From contig NZ_AOID01000045.1 in NCBI RefSeq assembly GCF_000337195.1, forward strand, positions 1 through 64,000: a stretch of DNA of 64,000 nt. Reading direction: 5' to 3'. Position 1 is the stretch's first letter, and each line of letters opens with the position of its first letter. Source of the stretch: Natrinema versiforme JCM 10478. GTDB lineage: Archaea > Halobacteriota > Halobacteria > Halobacteriales > Natrialbaceae. Of this stretch, positions 26,285 to 35,081 are shown in pieces. The notes below the pieces were generated by a model. The model was given only the letters and a program-made list of their open reading frames with translations. It did not search any database and was not told the origin of the DNA. Both the position numbers and the translations under genes were made by a program.

Positions 26285-26962
26285 TTACGTCGTCCGGAAC
26301 GCGCGGTCACCGGCGTCACCGAGGCCGGGCACGATGAAGCCGTCGTCGTCGAGGCGGTCGTCGATCGACACCGTCAGCAGATCGGCCTCGTCGACCGCCT
26401 CGTTGACCCGAAGCAGCCCTTCGGGTGCCGACACCGCGGAGAGGACGATCAGGTTCTCCGGTTGCACGGCGTTCTCGACGACGTGCTCGAGGACGGTACA
26501 CATCGTACTCCCCGTCGCGAGCATCGGATCGGCGATGATGACCGTGTCCTCCTCGTGGATCTCGGGCAGTTTCACGTAGTCGACGGTGATGGGGAACGAG
26601 CCGTCCTCGGCGCGGCCGGCCTCCTCGTTGCGACTCGCGCTGATGACGCCCTGTCGCGCCCGCGGGAACGCCTTCAGTAGTCCCTCGACGAACGGCGTCG
26701 CGGCGCGCAAGACGTTGATGATGACGACGTCGTCGAGCCCGCGGACGCGCTCGCCCATCGTCTGCTCGAGGGGCGTTTCGATCTCGACGTACTCGGTCTC
26801 CATGCGGCCGTCGATGATCTCGTAGCCACAGATCCGACCGAGTTTGACCAGCCCCTTTCGGAAGCTGACCTGCTCGGTCTCGACGTCGCGCAGGCGCGAG
26901 AGCGTGTCCTTCGCCAATGCATGTGTGATGAGATACGCGTTGTCCCGGTCTTCGATCGGCAT
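26285..26962 (-). CDS. upp: Uracil phosphoribosyltransferase
   Basis: A salvage enzyme converting uracil and PRPP to UMP. 225 residues. The PRPP-binding loop is [10 protein letters not shown], and the uracil-binding C-terminus is [16 protein letters not shown]. Regulated by GTP in archaeal homologues. Start ATG at 26962 with a normal [19 protein letters not shown]-terminus. About 66 bases separate it from the cupin gene downstream. Confidence 0.97.
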   Translation of the reverse strand: MPIEDRDNAYLITHALAKDTLSRLRDVETEQVSFRKGLVKLGRICGYEIIDGRMETEYVEIETPLEQTMGERVRGLDDVVIINVLRAATPFVEGLLKAFPRARQGVISASRNEEAGRAEDGSFPITVDYVKLPEIHEEDTVIIADPMLATGSTMCTVLEHVVENAVQPENLIVLSAVSAPEGLLRVNEAVDEADLLTVSIDDRLDDDGFIVPGLGDAGDRAFRTT

Positions 26963-27238
26963 ACCTCAACAGCCACTCGCCGGATAGTTCACAGTATCGA
27001 TCAGCCGCGAGCCCCGCGACGGCCCGCGGTCTCGAGGGACCGACTGAGTTCGAAATCCCGGGTTGGTACCGCTAGCTCGGTATTACCGAACCGTGACCGT
27101 CGCTGCGGGCCGAATTCGATCGCCGGTCTCCCGGATCGAAAACGATGCTTGGCTGTGAGAAACGGTCGAAACGGTGGGTCCGGTTTAATCGCTCGATCGG
27201 CGTAGACTTCGGCGCTCCACCACGGGCACTGCATTCCA

Positions 27239-27970
27239 ATGGATCACCAGAACCAACAGCCACGGCAGGGCGGACAGCAGCCGACACGGACGGCGGGCGA
27301 GTACGGCACCCCCGGCGGGCAACAGCCGACGGGCGGCCAACAGCTGGGGAGACAGCAAACCGGTGGCCAGCAGCCGACGGGCGGGCAGCAAGCCGGCGGC
27401 CAACAAATGGGTGAACAGATGGGACCGCAGGGAACGGGCGGCCAACAGATGACCCAGCAGGGGATGGGTAGCCAGCCAACGCAAGGCCGGCAATCGTTCG
27501 AGAACCACCTCACGAACGAACTCCGGATCGCGCTCGAGGACTTCACCGAACTGTCCCACATCGCCGACTGGTGTGCGAAGATGTGCGCGTCGGAGGGGCC
27601 ACAGCTCGCGACCTGTGCGGCGATCTGTCGAGACATCGCGGAGCTGGCCGAATTCAACGAGAAGCTGATCGCGCGCGACTCGATGTTCGGGCCCGAGATC
27701 GCGGACACGTTCGTCCGGATCGCAACCGAGAGCCTGCCCGAACTCCAGCAGTTCCAACAGCATCCCCACGTCGCCGAGACGATTTCGGCGACCGACCGCA
27801 CGATCGACTCCTGTACGACGCTGCTCGAGATGGTCGGTGGCGACCAGCAGATGAGAGGTCAACAGCAGACGAGCGGACAGCAATCCATGGGTGGCCAACA
27901 AATGGGCGGGCAGCAGTCGACGGGCGGCGGCCAACAGATGAGCGGCCAGGAAATGGGTGGACGACGCTAG
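27239..27970 (+). CDS. GGQQ-repeat protein with a cysteine-rich helical core
   Basis: A 243-residue protein of three parts. Residues 1-85 and 201-243 are low-complexity tracts dominated by TGGQQ/MGGQQ units, very poor in charge for a haloarchaeon. Residues 86-200 are helical with C112, C116, C126, C130 and C192 in CxxxC pairs, reminiscent of DUF326/Csp-like four-helix copper-binding proteins. A TATA-like GTTTAATC lies about 50 bases upstream. The protein may be a metal-binding bundle tethered in a disordered, condensate-prone matrix. Function is inferred. Confidence 0.8.
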   Translation: MDHQNQQPRQGGQQPTRTAGEYGTPGGQQPTGGQQLGRQQTGGQQPTGGQQAGGQQMGEQMGPQGTGGQQMTQQGMGSQPTQGRQSFENHLTNELRIALEDFTELSHIADWCAKMCASEGPQLATCAAICRDIAELAEFNEKLIARDSMFGPEIADTFVRIATESLPELQQFQQHPHVAETISATDRTIDSCTTLLEMVGGDQQMRGQQQTSGQQSMGGQQMGGQQSTGGGQQMSGQEMGGRR

Positions 27971-28052
27971 CACCTCACATCATCGAGCCCGGACAGGCGA
28001 GTCACGGCAGAGAAGTTTATACCTATCCGCACGCTATCACTCGGTCAGTCGA

Positions 28053-28772
28053 ATGGAAGAGAGCATCTCGGGGTTCAAAGTTCGCGGTGACTGGGGCGAC
28101 ATCGTCGAACACGGCGAGCGTATCACGCGCGCGCTTCGAGACGTCGATGTCCACGATCCTGACCAGGACGACGCACGCTTTGTGCGCGCCTTCGAGGAGT
28201 GGGACGAGTGGCGTCCCAAGGCCCACGAAACCCTCGAGTCCGACGTCAGTGAAAAGACCGCCGATCAGGCCAGCGTCGAGGAAGGCAAAGGCGAGAAAGC
28301 CGGCAAAGAGCCGGACGAAGACATCAAGACCGCCGGCGAGAAGCTCTCGGAGTCCTACGAGCAACTCGAGGACGACGACGCCGAGGCCGCGGTCGACAAC
28401 TGGAAGGAGTCGATCGATTACGTCGCGCGCGCGGCCGACTCCGCGAGCCGGAAGGCCCTGCGTCGGGTCGAGGACACGGTCTACCAGAACGTGATGACCC
28501 AGCTCGCGCCCTACTACTTCGACAACGAACTCATCAGCGCCAACATCCAGCAGGCCGCGCGCAACGGCGGGAACGGCGAACAGTTCGTCTTCGAAGTCAA
28601 CGTCAACGACGACGTGCTCAAAGAGAACGTCTCCGACCGACTCGCCGAGTACGAAGACGAGGTCGACCGCTGGCACGTCGAAGTCGAGAAAGACACCGAC
28701 GCGGCCGAAGCCATCGAAGGTGCCGAGCCGCCGCCGGAACCCGACGACAACTCGAGATCGACAACGAACTGA
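28053..28772 (+). CDS. DUF5828-like haloarchaeal protein
   Basis: A 239-residue highly acidic soluble protein, mainly helical, with a charged central linker (EEGKGEKAGKEPDEDIKTAGEK). It lies immediately upstream of a PiT-type permease on the same strand (85-base gap). In many archaea a DUF47 PhoU-like regulator occupies that position, but this sequence does not look like DUF47. The family name is from memory. The ATG at 28053 begins MEESISGFKVRGDW. Confidence 0.75.
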   Translation: MEESISGFKVRGDWGDIVEHGERITRALRDVDVHDPDQDDARFVRAFEEWDEWRPKAHETLESDVSEKTADQASVEEGKGEKAGKEPDEDIKTAGEKLSESYEQLEDDDAEAAVDNWKESIDYVARAADSASRKALRRVEDTVYQNVMTQLAPYYFDNELISANIQQAARNGGNGEQFVFEVNVNDDVLKENVSDRLAEYEDEVDRWHVEVEKDTDAAEAIEGAEPPPEPDDNSRSTTN

Positions 28773-28857
28773 GCCGGGTCGACGACGCGCAACCGACGAC
28801 CACTGGCAATCGCAGGTCGGCACACACTTGTACGGTCCGCTAATAGGAAGCCAGTAG

Positions 28858-30048
28858 ATGGTCGAAATCGCCACGCTGGGAACATTTCTCGTGGCCGCAC
28901 TTGCGAGTCTCTTCATGGCATGGGCGATCGGTGCGGGCTCGAGCGGCTCGACACCCTTCGCCCCCGCGGTCGGCGCGAACGCGATTTCGGTGATGCGGGC
29001 CGGCTTTCTCGTCGGGCTGCTCGGCTTCGCCGGCGCGGTCTTACAGGGCGCGAACGTCTCCGAGGCAGTCGGGACGGAACTGATCGGCGGCGTGACGCTG
29101 TCGTCGCTGGCCGCGACGATCGCCCTGCTCATCGCGGCCGGACTGGTGGCGATCGGGATCTTCACGGGGTATCCCATAGCGACGGCGTTTACGGTTACCG
29201 GGGCGGTCATCGGGGTCGGGTTCGCCATGGGCGGCGACCCCGCGTGGGCCAAGTACACCGAAATCGCCACGCTGTGGGTGTTGACGCCGTTCATCGGGGG
29301 ATCCATCGCCTACGCGGTCGCCCGGGCACTGCGCTCCGAGGTGGTCGCCGAGGAGTACCTCATCATCGTGTTGGCCGCCGTCGTCGGTGCGATCGTCGCC
29401 AACATCGAGTTCGCGCTCCTCGGATCCGGATCCGGCGGAGAATCGATCGCACAGGCCTCGAGCGGCTGGATTGGTGGACCAGCGATCGCCGGGACCGCCG
29501 CCGTGACGCTCGTGATCGCGGCGCTTTGGGCGGGCGCGATCGCGCTCGATCTCAGGAACGGAACCGAACGCGGCGAGCGCCACTTCCTACTGATCCTCGG
29601 GGGGCTCGTCGCCTTCTCCGCCGGCGGCAGTCAGGTCGGGCTCGCGATCGGCCCGCTGATCCCGCTGTCGGGTGAGCTCGATCTGCCGTTGATCGCGATG
29701 CTCGTCGGCGGCGGCTTCGGCCTGTTGCTGGGGTCGTGGACCGGCGCGCCGCGGATGATCAAGGCGATTTCGCAGGACTACTCCTCGCTGGGGCCGCGGC
29801 GGTCGATCGCCGCGCTCATCCCCTCGTTTATGATCGCCCAGAGCGCGGTCCTCTTCGGAATCCCCGTCTCGTTCAACGAAATCATCGTCAGCGCGATCAT
29901 CGGAAGCGGCTACGCCGCGGCCGGCAGCGGCGGCGGCGTCAGCGGTCGCAAAATGGGCTTTACCGTGCTTGCGTGGATCGGGTCGCTCGCCGGCGCGATC
30001 ATCGTCTCCTACGTCGGCTACATCGCCGTCGCCGCGGTCATCCTCTGA
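28858..30048 (+). CDS. PiT-type inorganic anion/phosphate permease, divergent paralogue
   Basis: A 396-residue permease with about eleven helices. The first signature reads MAWAIGAGSSGSTPFAPAVGANAIS and the second GSGYAAAGSGGGVSGRK, both variations of the PiT repeat. It is clearly more divergent than the permease at 16366-17550, so its substrate (phosphate versus another oxyanion) is uncertain. Possibly co-transcribed with the acidic DUF5828-like gene upstream. Confidence 0.9.
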   Translation: MVEIATLGTFLVAALASLFMAWAIGAGSSGSTPFAPAVGANAISVMRAGFLVGLLGFAGAVLQGANVSEAVGTELIGGVTLSSLAATIALLIAAGLVAIGIFTGYPIATAFTVTGAVIGVGFAMGGDPAWAKYTEIATLWVLTPFIGGSIAYAVARALRSEVVAEEYLIIVLAAVVGAIVANIEFALLGSGSGGESIAQASSGWIGGPAIAGTAAVTLVIAALWAGAIALDLRNGTERGERHFLLILGGLVAFSAGGSQVGLAIGPLIPLSGELDLPLIAMLVGGGFGLLLGSWTGAPRMIKAISQDYSSLGPRRSIAALIPSFMIAQSAVLFGIPVSFNEIIVSAIIGSGYAAAGSGGGVSGRKMGFTVLAWIGSLAGAIIVSYVGYIAVAAVIL

Positions 30049-30103
30049 GTGGTGAGCGGGCCGACATCGAACGGTCTTTACACGACGGATCGTGAGTTCG
30101 AGT

Positions 30104-30841
30104 ATGGACGAGGACGCCGTCGACGTCACCGAGACCCCCGACGAGACGATCCAGTGGCGGCGGGACGCAACCACCTCGCGCACCGTCCGCCTCCTGTGGA
30201 TGGTCGGGGTCGGGACCTTCTTCGCCGCGATCGGCATCGTCATCTGGTGGCGACTGTACAGGGTCGCCGGCGAAGCCGCCGGCGGGGCCGGCCGGACCAT
30301 CATCACTGCGCTCGTCGTCGCATTCGCCGCGACGGTCCTCGCGCTGGCCGCCTCGAGTCAAACCGAACGACACCTCGAGCGGCTCGTCCGGCGGCTCCCC
30401 GTCGACGCGCCCTCGGGAGCGAGCCTGAGACGGGCGATGGACGCCGCCGTCGGCACGGTCGTGATGGCGGCGGTCATCGGTGGGCTGATGGGAATCGGCC
30501 GGTACGTCTCCCAGACCGGGTTGCTGGCCGGTGCCGGTCCCTTTACCGGGCTGGCGGCGCTCTGTCTCCCGCTCGCGCTCGTCGCGCTCGTCCTCGCCTC
30601 GTTCTTGCAGTCCGTCGGCGCGCTCGACCGCGAGGAGGGAACGATCTACCTCTACGAGCCGGAGCAGGCGATCGACCTCGCGGTGATCGACGCCGTGTCA
30701 GTCCGAGAAATCGGGGACGCCGCGGTGCTGGGACTCACGTACGCGCAACCGGACGGCCAGTACGTACAGGGACCGCGCCGGATCGTCGTTCCGCCGGCGG
30801 TCGCCCGCGACGTCGCGGCGATCGTCGAATCGCGGGACTGA
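30104..30841 (+). CDS. Membrane protein with cytosolic C-terminal domain
   Basis: A 245-residue protein with four helices (about residues 30-50, 65-85, 115-135, 150-170). A soluble beta-rich C-terminal domain follows (EEGTIYLYEPEQAIDLAVIDAVSVREIGDAAVLGLTYAQPDGQYVQGPRR...), with a proline-rich strand before the last helix. No transporter signature. The start is taken as ATG at 30104; a GTG at 30092 is possible. Converges with the CNNM gene. Confidence 0.75.
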   Translation: MDEDAVDVTETPDETIQWRRDATTSRTVRLLWMVGVGTFFAAIGIVIWWRLYRVAGEAAGGAGRTIITALVVAFAATVLALAASSQTERHLERLVRRLPVDAPSGASLRRAMDAAVGTVVMAAVIGGLMGIGRYVSQTGLLAGAGPFTGLAALCLPLALVALVLASFLQSVGALDREEGTIYLYEPEQAIDLAVIDAVSVREIGDAAVLGLTYAQPDGQYVQGPRRIVVPPAVARDVAAIVESRD

Positions 30842-30867
30842 CGGGTCGAAACACTCGAGCGGCGACG

Positions 30868-32274
30868 TTACTCGTCGTTCTCGTCGACTTCCATCGGCGC
30901 AGCCTCGCTTTCCGGCTCCGCCTCGCTCTCCTCGTCGGGCACCTCGAGTTTCTTGAGCCGGGCTTTCAGAATGCGGGTGTTCTCGACGGTCTCGACCGTG
31001 ATGCGGACGCCGTCGTAGGTGATCTCCTCGCCTTCCTCGACGAGCCGGCCCGCGCGGTTGAAGATGAAGCCGGCGATGGTCTCGAATTCTTGGCCCTCGG
31101 GGAGGTCGATCTCGAGGGATTCGTTGACGTCCTCGATGTTGACCTCGCCGCGGACGAGGACGGTGTCGTCGTCGATCGTCTCGATGGGCTGTTCCTCGCC
31201 GCCCTCTAAGATCTCGCCGATGATCTCCTCGATCATGTCCTCCATCGTCACCAGCCCCTCCGTGGTGCCGAACTCGTCGATGACGATCGCCATGTGCATC
31301 CGGTTTTCCCGCATCTCGGTCAGGAGTTCGTCGACGTTCTTCGATTCGGGCACGTGCAGCGTCGGCTGAATGAGATCGGCGAGTTCGAGTTCGGCGTCGG
31401 CGGCCTCGCCGTAGTTGAGATCGCGCACCAGATCGCGGATGTGGACGACGCCTTGGACGTTGTCGAGGCTCCCCTCGTAGACGGGGACGCGGGCGTGACC
31501 GCTCTGAATACAGGTCTCGATCGCCTCGTCGATCTCGGCGTCTTTCGGAACCGCCGTCATGTCGAGTCGCGGGGTCATCACCTCCTTGACGATCGTGTTG
31601 TTAAAGCGGAAGATCCGCTGGAGCATCTCGTGTTCTTCCTCCTCTAAGACGCCCTCACGCTCGCCGGACTCGATCATCTCCTGAATTTCGTCGCGGGTGA
31701 CGTAGGGCGACTCGATCGCGCCCGTCGACCCGATCAGGTTGTTGATCTGGCGCGTGAGATAATCGAAAAGGGCGATCAGTGGAAAGAGGAAGTACTCCGT
31801 CGCCTTCAGCGGTCTCGCGATGCGAATCGACCACGATTCGGTGTTCTCGACGGCGTAGGACTTGGGGACGCTCTCGCCGAACAGGAGGACGAGCGCAGTG
31901 ATCCCGAACGTCGCCAGCAAGACCCCGACCAGCCCGCCAAAGTGCATCGAGAGGATCGCCGTCGCGATCGAGGACATCGCGATGTTGACGATGTTGTTGC
32001 CGACCAGGATCGTCACGAGCAGCCGGTGGGGGTCGTCCTTGAGCCCTTTGACCAACTCCGCGCCGGGAACGTCGTCCTCGATCATCCCTTCGAGTCGGTG
32101 TCTCGGCAGGTTGAACATCGCGATCTCGGACGAAGAGAAGAACGCGGAGAGGGCGATGAGGACGACGACGGCGAGCGCGCCGAGAGTCGTCACTACCGAC
32201 TGATCGAACTCGAGTCCCACGAACGGGACTTTGTAGGCAGCCAACGGAACCGCAAGCAGCGGAGACAACGCCAT
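30868..32274 (-). CDS. CNNM/CorC-type membrane protein with CBS domains
   Basis: A 468-residue protein: an N-terminal DUF21 transmembrane domain (about 25-190, with FFSSSEIAMFNL and GNNIVNIA), two CBS domains (about 215-345, including MTPRLDMTAVP and MHMAIVIDEFGTTEGLVTMEDMIEEI) and a C-terminal CorC/HlyC domain (about 360-445), ending in an acidic tail. CNNM proteins transport or sense Mg2+; the CBS pair binds ATP. Older databases call these hemolysins, which is unlikely to be the role here. Confidence 0.93.
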   Translation of the reverse strand: MALSPLLAVPLAAYKVPFVGLEFDQSVVTTLGALAVVVLIALSAFFSSSEIAMFNLPRHRLEGMIEDDVPGAELVKGLKDDPHRLLVTILVGNNIVNIAMSSIATAILSMHFGGLVGVLLATFGITALVLLFGESVPKSYAVENTESWSIRIARPLKATEYFLFPLIALFDYLTRQINNLIGSTGAIESPYVTRDEIQEMIESGEREGVLEEEEHEMLQRIFRFNNTIVKEVMTPRLDMTAVPKDAEIDEAIETCIQSGHARVPVYEGSLDNVQGVVHIRDLVRDLNYGEAADAELELADLIQPTLHVPESKNVDELLTEMRENRMHMAIVIDEFGTTEGLVTMEDMIEEIIGEILEGGEEQPIETIDDDTVLVRGEVNIEDVNESLEIDLPEGQEFETIAGFIFNRAGRLVEEGEEITYDGVRITVETVENTRILKARLKKLEVPDEESEAEPESEAAPMEVDENDE

Positions 32275-32386
32275 TGATGTACAGCCTTATAGCCGGATCG
32301 GTTAACCGTTTCCCATTTTACAACGGGTCACGGACAGCGCCGCCGGCGACGACACGTTTACCCGATCCGTTCCCCTACAAGCGTCC

Positions 32387-32692
32387 ATGAGCGAGACCGC
32401 AGCGCCACCGATCACGTTCTACCGGCTCCAGGGCTGTCCGTACTGCGAGCGGGTCGCTCGGCTGCTCACCGAGTACGACCTCGAGTACCGGTCGCGGTTC
32501 GTCGAACCGATGCACTCCGAGCGGAACGTCGTCAAGCGCGTCGCCGGCGTCCGGACCGTTCCCGTCGTCGTCGACGAGACCACGGGCGTGACGATGGCGG
32601 AAAGCGCCAACATCGTGGACTACCTCGAGTCGACCTACGGCGAGGACAACCGTCCCGACGCGGCCGCGGCGGGTGCCGGAGGTGACGACTGA
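32387..32692 (+). CDS. Glutaredoxin-like thiol protein
   Basis: A 101-residue thioredoxin-fold protein with the active site CPYC (in LQGCPYCERVARLL) and the cis-proline segment RTVPVVVDE, followed by GST-N-like MAESANIVDYLE. It should reduce disulfides or carry electrons from a low-molecular-weight thiol (gamma-glutamylcysteine in haloarchaea). Its stop codon overlaps the start of the next gene by one base (TGATG), so the two are translationally coupled. Confidence 0.93.
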   Translation: MSETAAPPITFYRLQGCPYCERVARLLTEYDLEYRSRFVEPMHSERNVVKRVAGVRTVPVVVDETTGVTMAESANIVDYLESTYGEDNRPDAAAAGAGGDD

Positions 32693-33207
32693 TGCCGGAG
32701 TTCGACGTCGTCGAACTCGGTCCGGCAGACCATCCCGAACCGGGCGAGCAAGCCCCCGAGTTCACCCGACCGCTCGTCACCGACGAGTTCTGGGAGGACC
32801 GAACGCTGTCGGAGTTCGTCGGCGAGGGCGACGGCCAAACGATCCTCGTCTTCACCCCGATGACCGGCTCCTTTGTCGCCAAGTACGTCTGGGACGAACT
32901 CGCGGAGCGCAACTGGGACGAGCGCGCGGATCGCGTCGTCGGCATTACAGCCTCGACGCCCTACGGCGTCAAGCGGTTCCTCGAGGACAACGACTCGCCC
33001 TTCACGTTCTTCGCCGACCCTGGCAACAGGGTCGCGGAATCGTACGGGATCGACCACGACCTCGACGGCATGACCGGCATCAGCGAGCCCCGGGTTGCCT
33101 TCTTCGCGCTCGATTCGGATCGCACCATCGAGGGCGCGTGGGTCGCCACCGACTGGCCCAACTTCCCCGACTACGACGCCCTCGAGTCGGAACTCGGCCT
33201 CGAGTGA
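32692..33207 (+). CDS. Peroxiredoxin-fold protein without cysteine
   Basis: A 171-residue AhpC/TSA-like fold (GEQAPEFTRPLV ... TILVFTPMTGSFVAKYVWDEL ... VVGITASTPYGVKRFLEDNDSPFTFFADPGNRVAESYGI). At the peroxidatic position, where active enzymes have PxxxT/SxxC, the sequence reads PMTGSFVAK, and no cysteine occurs anywhere in the protein. It therefore cannot be a thiol peroxidase itself. Coupling to the glutaredoxin-like gene suggests a partner or structural role. Confidence 0.88.
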   Translation: MPEFDVVELGPADHPEPGEQAPEFTRPLVTDEFWEDRTLSEFVGEGDGQTILVFTPMTGSFVAKYVWDELAERNWDERADRVVGITASTPYGVKRFLEDNDSPFTFFADPGNRVAESYGIDHDLDGMTGISEPRVAFFALDSDRTIEGAWVATDWPNFPDYDALESELGLE

Positions 33208-33261
33208 GCGGCCGGCACTGAGCGACAGCTTTTTGCGCGCGATCCGCCGATTTCGAACCGA

Positions 33262-33849
33262 ATGAGCGAGTTCGACCGCGCAGCCGAGGCGATCGAGGCG
33301 GGGGAGCTCGTCGTCTACCCGACGGAGACGGTCTACGGCCTCGCCGCGGACGCCCTCGAGGGAGTCGCCGTCGAGCGGGTCTTCGAGACGAAAGGCCGGG
33401 ATCGATCGAAACCGATCTCGATGGCGGTGCCCTCGGTCCCGTCGGCGCTCCAACACGTCCGCGCGACCGAGCGGGAGCGGCAATTTATGGGAACCTTTCT
33501 CCCCGGCCCCGTGACGGTCCTCTGTCGGCGACGCGAGGCCGTCCCCGACGAACTCACGGCCGGGCGGGACCGCGTCGGAATTCGGGTGCCCGACAACGAG
33601 ATCGCGCTGCGGCTCTGCGAGCGGACCGGCACGCCGATCACGGCGACCAGCGCGAACGTCAGCGGGCGGGAAAGCGCCCGCCGGCCCGCCGATCTCGATC
33701 CCGAGATCCGCGAGGCCGCAGCCGTCGTCCTCGACGGGGGCGAAACCGACGGCGGGACCGAGAGCACCGTCGTCGACGTCTCGAGCGGGACGATCCACCG
33801 CCGCGGCGCGAAGGCCGACGAAATCGAGGCGTGGCTCGAGCGACACTGA
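33262..33849 (+). CDS. Sua5/YrdC threonylcarbamoyl-AMP synthase
   Basis: Makes threonylcarbamoyl-AMP for the universal t6A37 tRNA modification. 195 residues, a single YrdC domain. Signatures: VVYPTETVYGLAADA, KGRDRSKPISMAV, FLPGPVTVLCRRR, VGIRVPDNEIA, ITATSANVSGRESA and GGTESTVVDVS. It lacks the C-terminal Sua5 domain. The catalytic transfer partner (Kae1) is not in the window. Confidence 0.96.
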   Translation: MSEFDRAAEAIEAGELVVYPTETVYGLAADALEGVAVERVFETKGRDRSKPISMAVPSVPSALQHVRATERERQFMGTFLPGPVTVLCRRREAVPDELTAGRDRVGIRVPDNEIALRLCERTGTPITATSANVSGRESARRPADLDPEIREAAAVVLDGGETDGGTESTVVDVSSGTIHRRGAKADEIEAWLERH

Positions 33850-33956
33850 ACCTCGACAGTCGCGACTGCCGATCGCCCGGTTCCCGCTGCTGCCGTCCCG
33901 TTTGGCGACGGTAGCTATATAAGACAACGACCCGACAGGTTCGCATACGTCGCCCC

Positions 33957-34166
33957 ATGAGCAGTCATCCCACCAACGAGTCGTGGTTCCGGACGCAACC
34001 AGTGCTGTGGTTCCTCCTCGCCATCGCGGTCCCCGGCGGCGTGTACGCCGGCAGTGGGATTGTATTCGGCGGGCAGTCCCGCGAGAGAGCGGTGCTGATC
34101 GGCATCACCTTCGGGCTCGTCTTCGCCGTCACGACCGCGGTCCTGAAAGACGCGCTAGGTCGGTAG
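33957..34166 (+). CDS. Small two-helix membrane protein
   Basis: A 69-residue protein with helices at about 17-38 and 46-62 separated by GGQSRERA. The ATG at 33957 follows a TATATAAG element at about 33915, roughly 40 bases upstream, supporting expression. It converges with the Cas4-like gene. No known family. Confidence 0.7.
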   Translation: MSSHPTNESWFRTQPVLWFLLAIAVPGGVYAGSGIVFGGQSRERAVLIGITFGLVFAVTTAVLKDALGR

Positions 34167-34180
34167 CTCGTGCCGACGGG

Positions 34181-34864
34181 CTACAATCCCAGCAGCGACC
34201 GCACGGTCCGGGTTTTGACGCCACACTCCGCGGCGAACTCACAGGACTCACACTTCGAGCGATTGCTCGTCCGAGACGGTGGCCCATCCAGTTCCCGAAC
34301 CGTCCGGAGCGCGCTCCGATACTTGGCTTTCCGTCGCGTCGTCATCCGGACGGATCGGATCACACCATAGGCCGGATACTCGAGCCACGCCCGTTCGACC
34401 GGTTCCTGGTGTTCCCACGCCAGCGCCTTGGCGGCCGCGACCGCGTGGACCGACTGGGGCCCCCAGACGCCGTTTTCGGGGGGTTTGCCCGGCGAGATCA
34501 CTACCGGCTCGAGCGGCTCCCCGAGCACCTTGTGGACGATCCCGCGACAGTCCCGACCGGTCGCGAACACCTCCCGATCGCGGGGGTTTCGGAGCCGCTC
34601 CCACTGGCCCGCGTCCTCGAGTCGCCGTTTGGTCCCGGCCAACCGATCGCGGTACTGGGCCGGCGAGTGGGCGATCGGTTCCGCCGCGAGGTCACCGGAC
34701 GGGGCCTCGAGCAGGGCTTCGTACCGGGGCTCGAGGTCCCGAATCCGTGCGACCTCGGGTGGCGGCTCGCGGTCGACGTCGTCGCGGGTCCGCTCGTAGT
34801 AACACTTCCGCGTGCAGTAGGCGGCGGTCCGCAAATCGCTAAACGAGACTCGAGTGTCAGTCAC
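34181..34864 (-). CDS. Cas4/Dna2-like Fe-S protein with eroded nuclease motifs
   Basis: A 227-residue protein. Candidate cluster cysteines are C17 and C21 (AYCTRKCYYER) and the C-terminal C205, C208 and C214 (KCESCEFAAEC), the arrangement of RecB-type Cas4 nucleases. At the places where Cas4 carries D, E and K, the hand alignment gives H111 (GIVHKV), V122 and S124 (VVISPGKPP), so catalysis is doubtful. No CRISPR array or cas gene is nearby. The start is GTG; a TATA-like TTTATAAT 25 bases upstream supports it. Confidence 0.75.
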   Translation of the reverse strand: MTDTRVSFSDLRTAAYCTRKCYYERTRDDVDREPPPEVARIRDLEPRYEALLEAPSGDLAAEPIAHSPAQYRDRLAGTKRRLEDAGQWERLRNPRDREVFATGRDCRGIVHKVLGEPLEPVVISPGKPPENGVWGPQSVHAVAAAKALAWEHQEPVERAWLEYPAYGVIRSVRMTTRRKAKYRSALRTVRELDGPPSRTSNRSKCESCEFAAECGVKTRTVRSLLGL

Positions 34865-34879
34865 GAACCGTCTGGCCGC

Positions 34880-34897
34880 CCGCTATTATAAAAAGCC
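34880..34897 (-). promoter_or_regulatory. TATA-like box of the Cas4-like gene
   Basis: On the minus strand CTTTTTATAATAG is centred about 25 bases before the GTG at 34864, the standard leaderless spacing. Confidence 0.6.
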
Positions 34898-34927
34898 TCG
34901 TCCGAAACGGCGGTGCAATCAGTCGCA

Positions 34928-34960
34928 CCGAGCGCGCCCGCGGCGCGCTCGGCCTTTTTT
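34928..34960 (+). terminator. Strong GC hairpin plus T6 (orphan terminator-like element)
   Basis: CCGAGCGCGCC (34928-34938) pairs perfectly with GGCGCGCTCGG (34942-34952) around a 3-base loop and is followed by TTTTTT (34955-34960). This would act on the plus strand, but no plus-strand gene ends nearby; both flanking genes are on the minus strand. Confidence 0.65.
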
Positions 34961-34964
34961 CATC

Positions 34965-35077
34965 GAAGTTTTTTGGCCGGGTTTGAGCGAGTAGCGCGGG
35001 ACCGAAGGTCCCGCGGACCGTTCGCGCGGCTTCGCCGCGCGAAGACGAAGCGAGCGAGGACCCGGTGAAAAAAGTTC
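34965..35077. repeat. Branched inverted repeat behind the 35082-35672 gene
   Basis: Outer arms with a TTTTTT-NN-CCGGG core (34969-34981 against 35061-35073) enclose two perfect internal hairpins: 34996-35003/35007-35014 and 35021-35030/35034-35043. The structure starts five bases after a minus-strand stop codon and gives a T6 run on that strand, so it may end that transcript. Confidence 0.6.
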
Positions 35078-35081
35078 GTTG

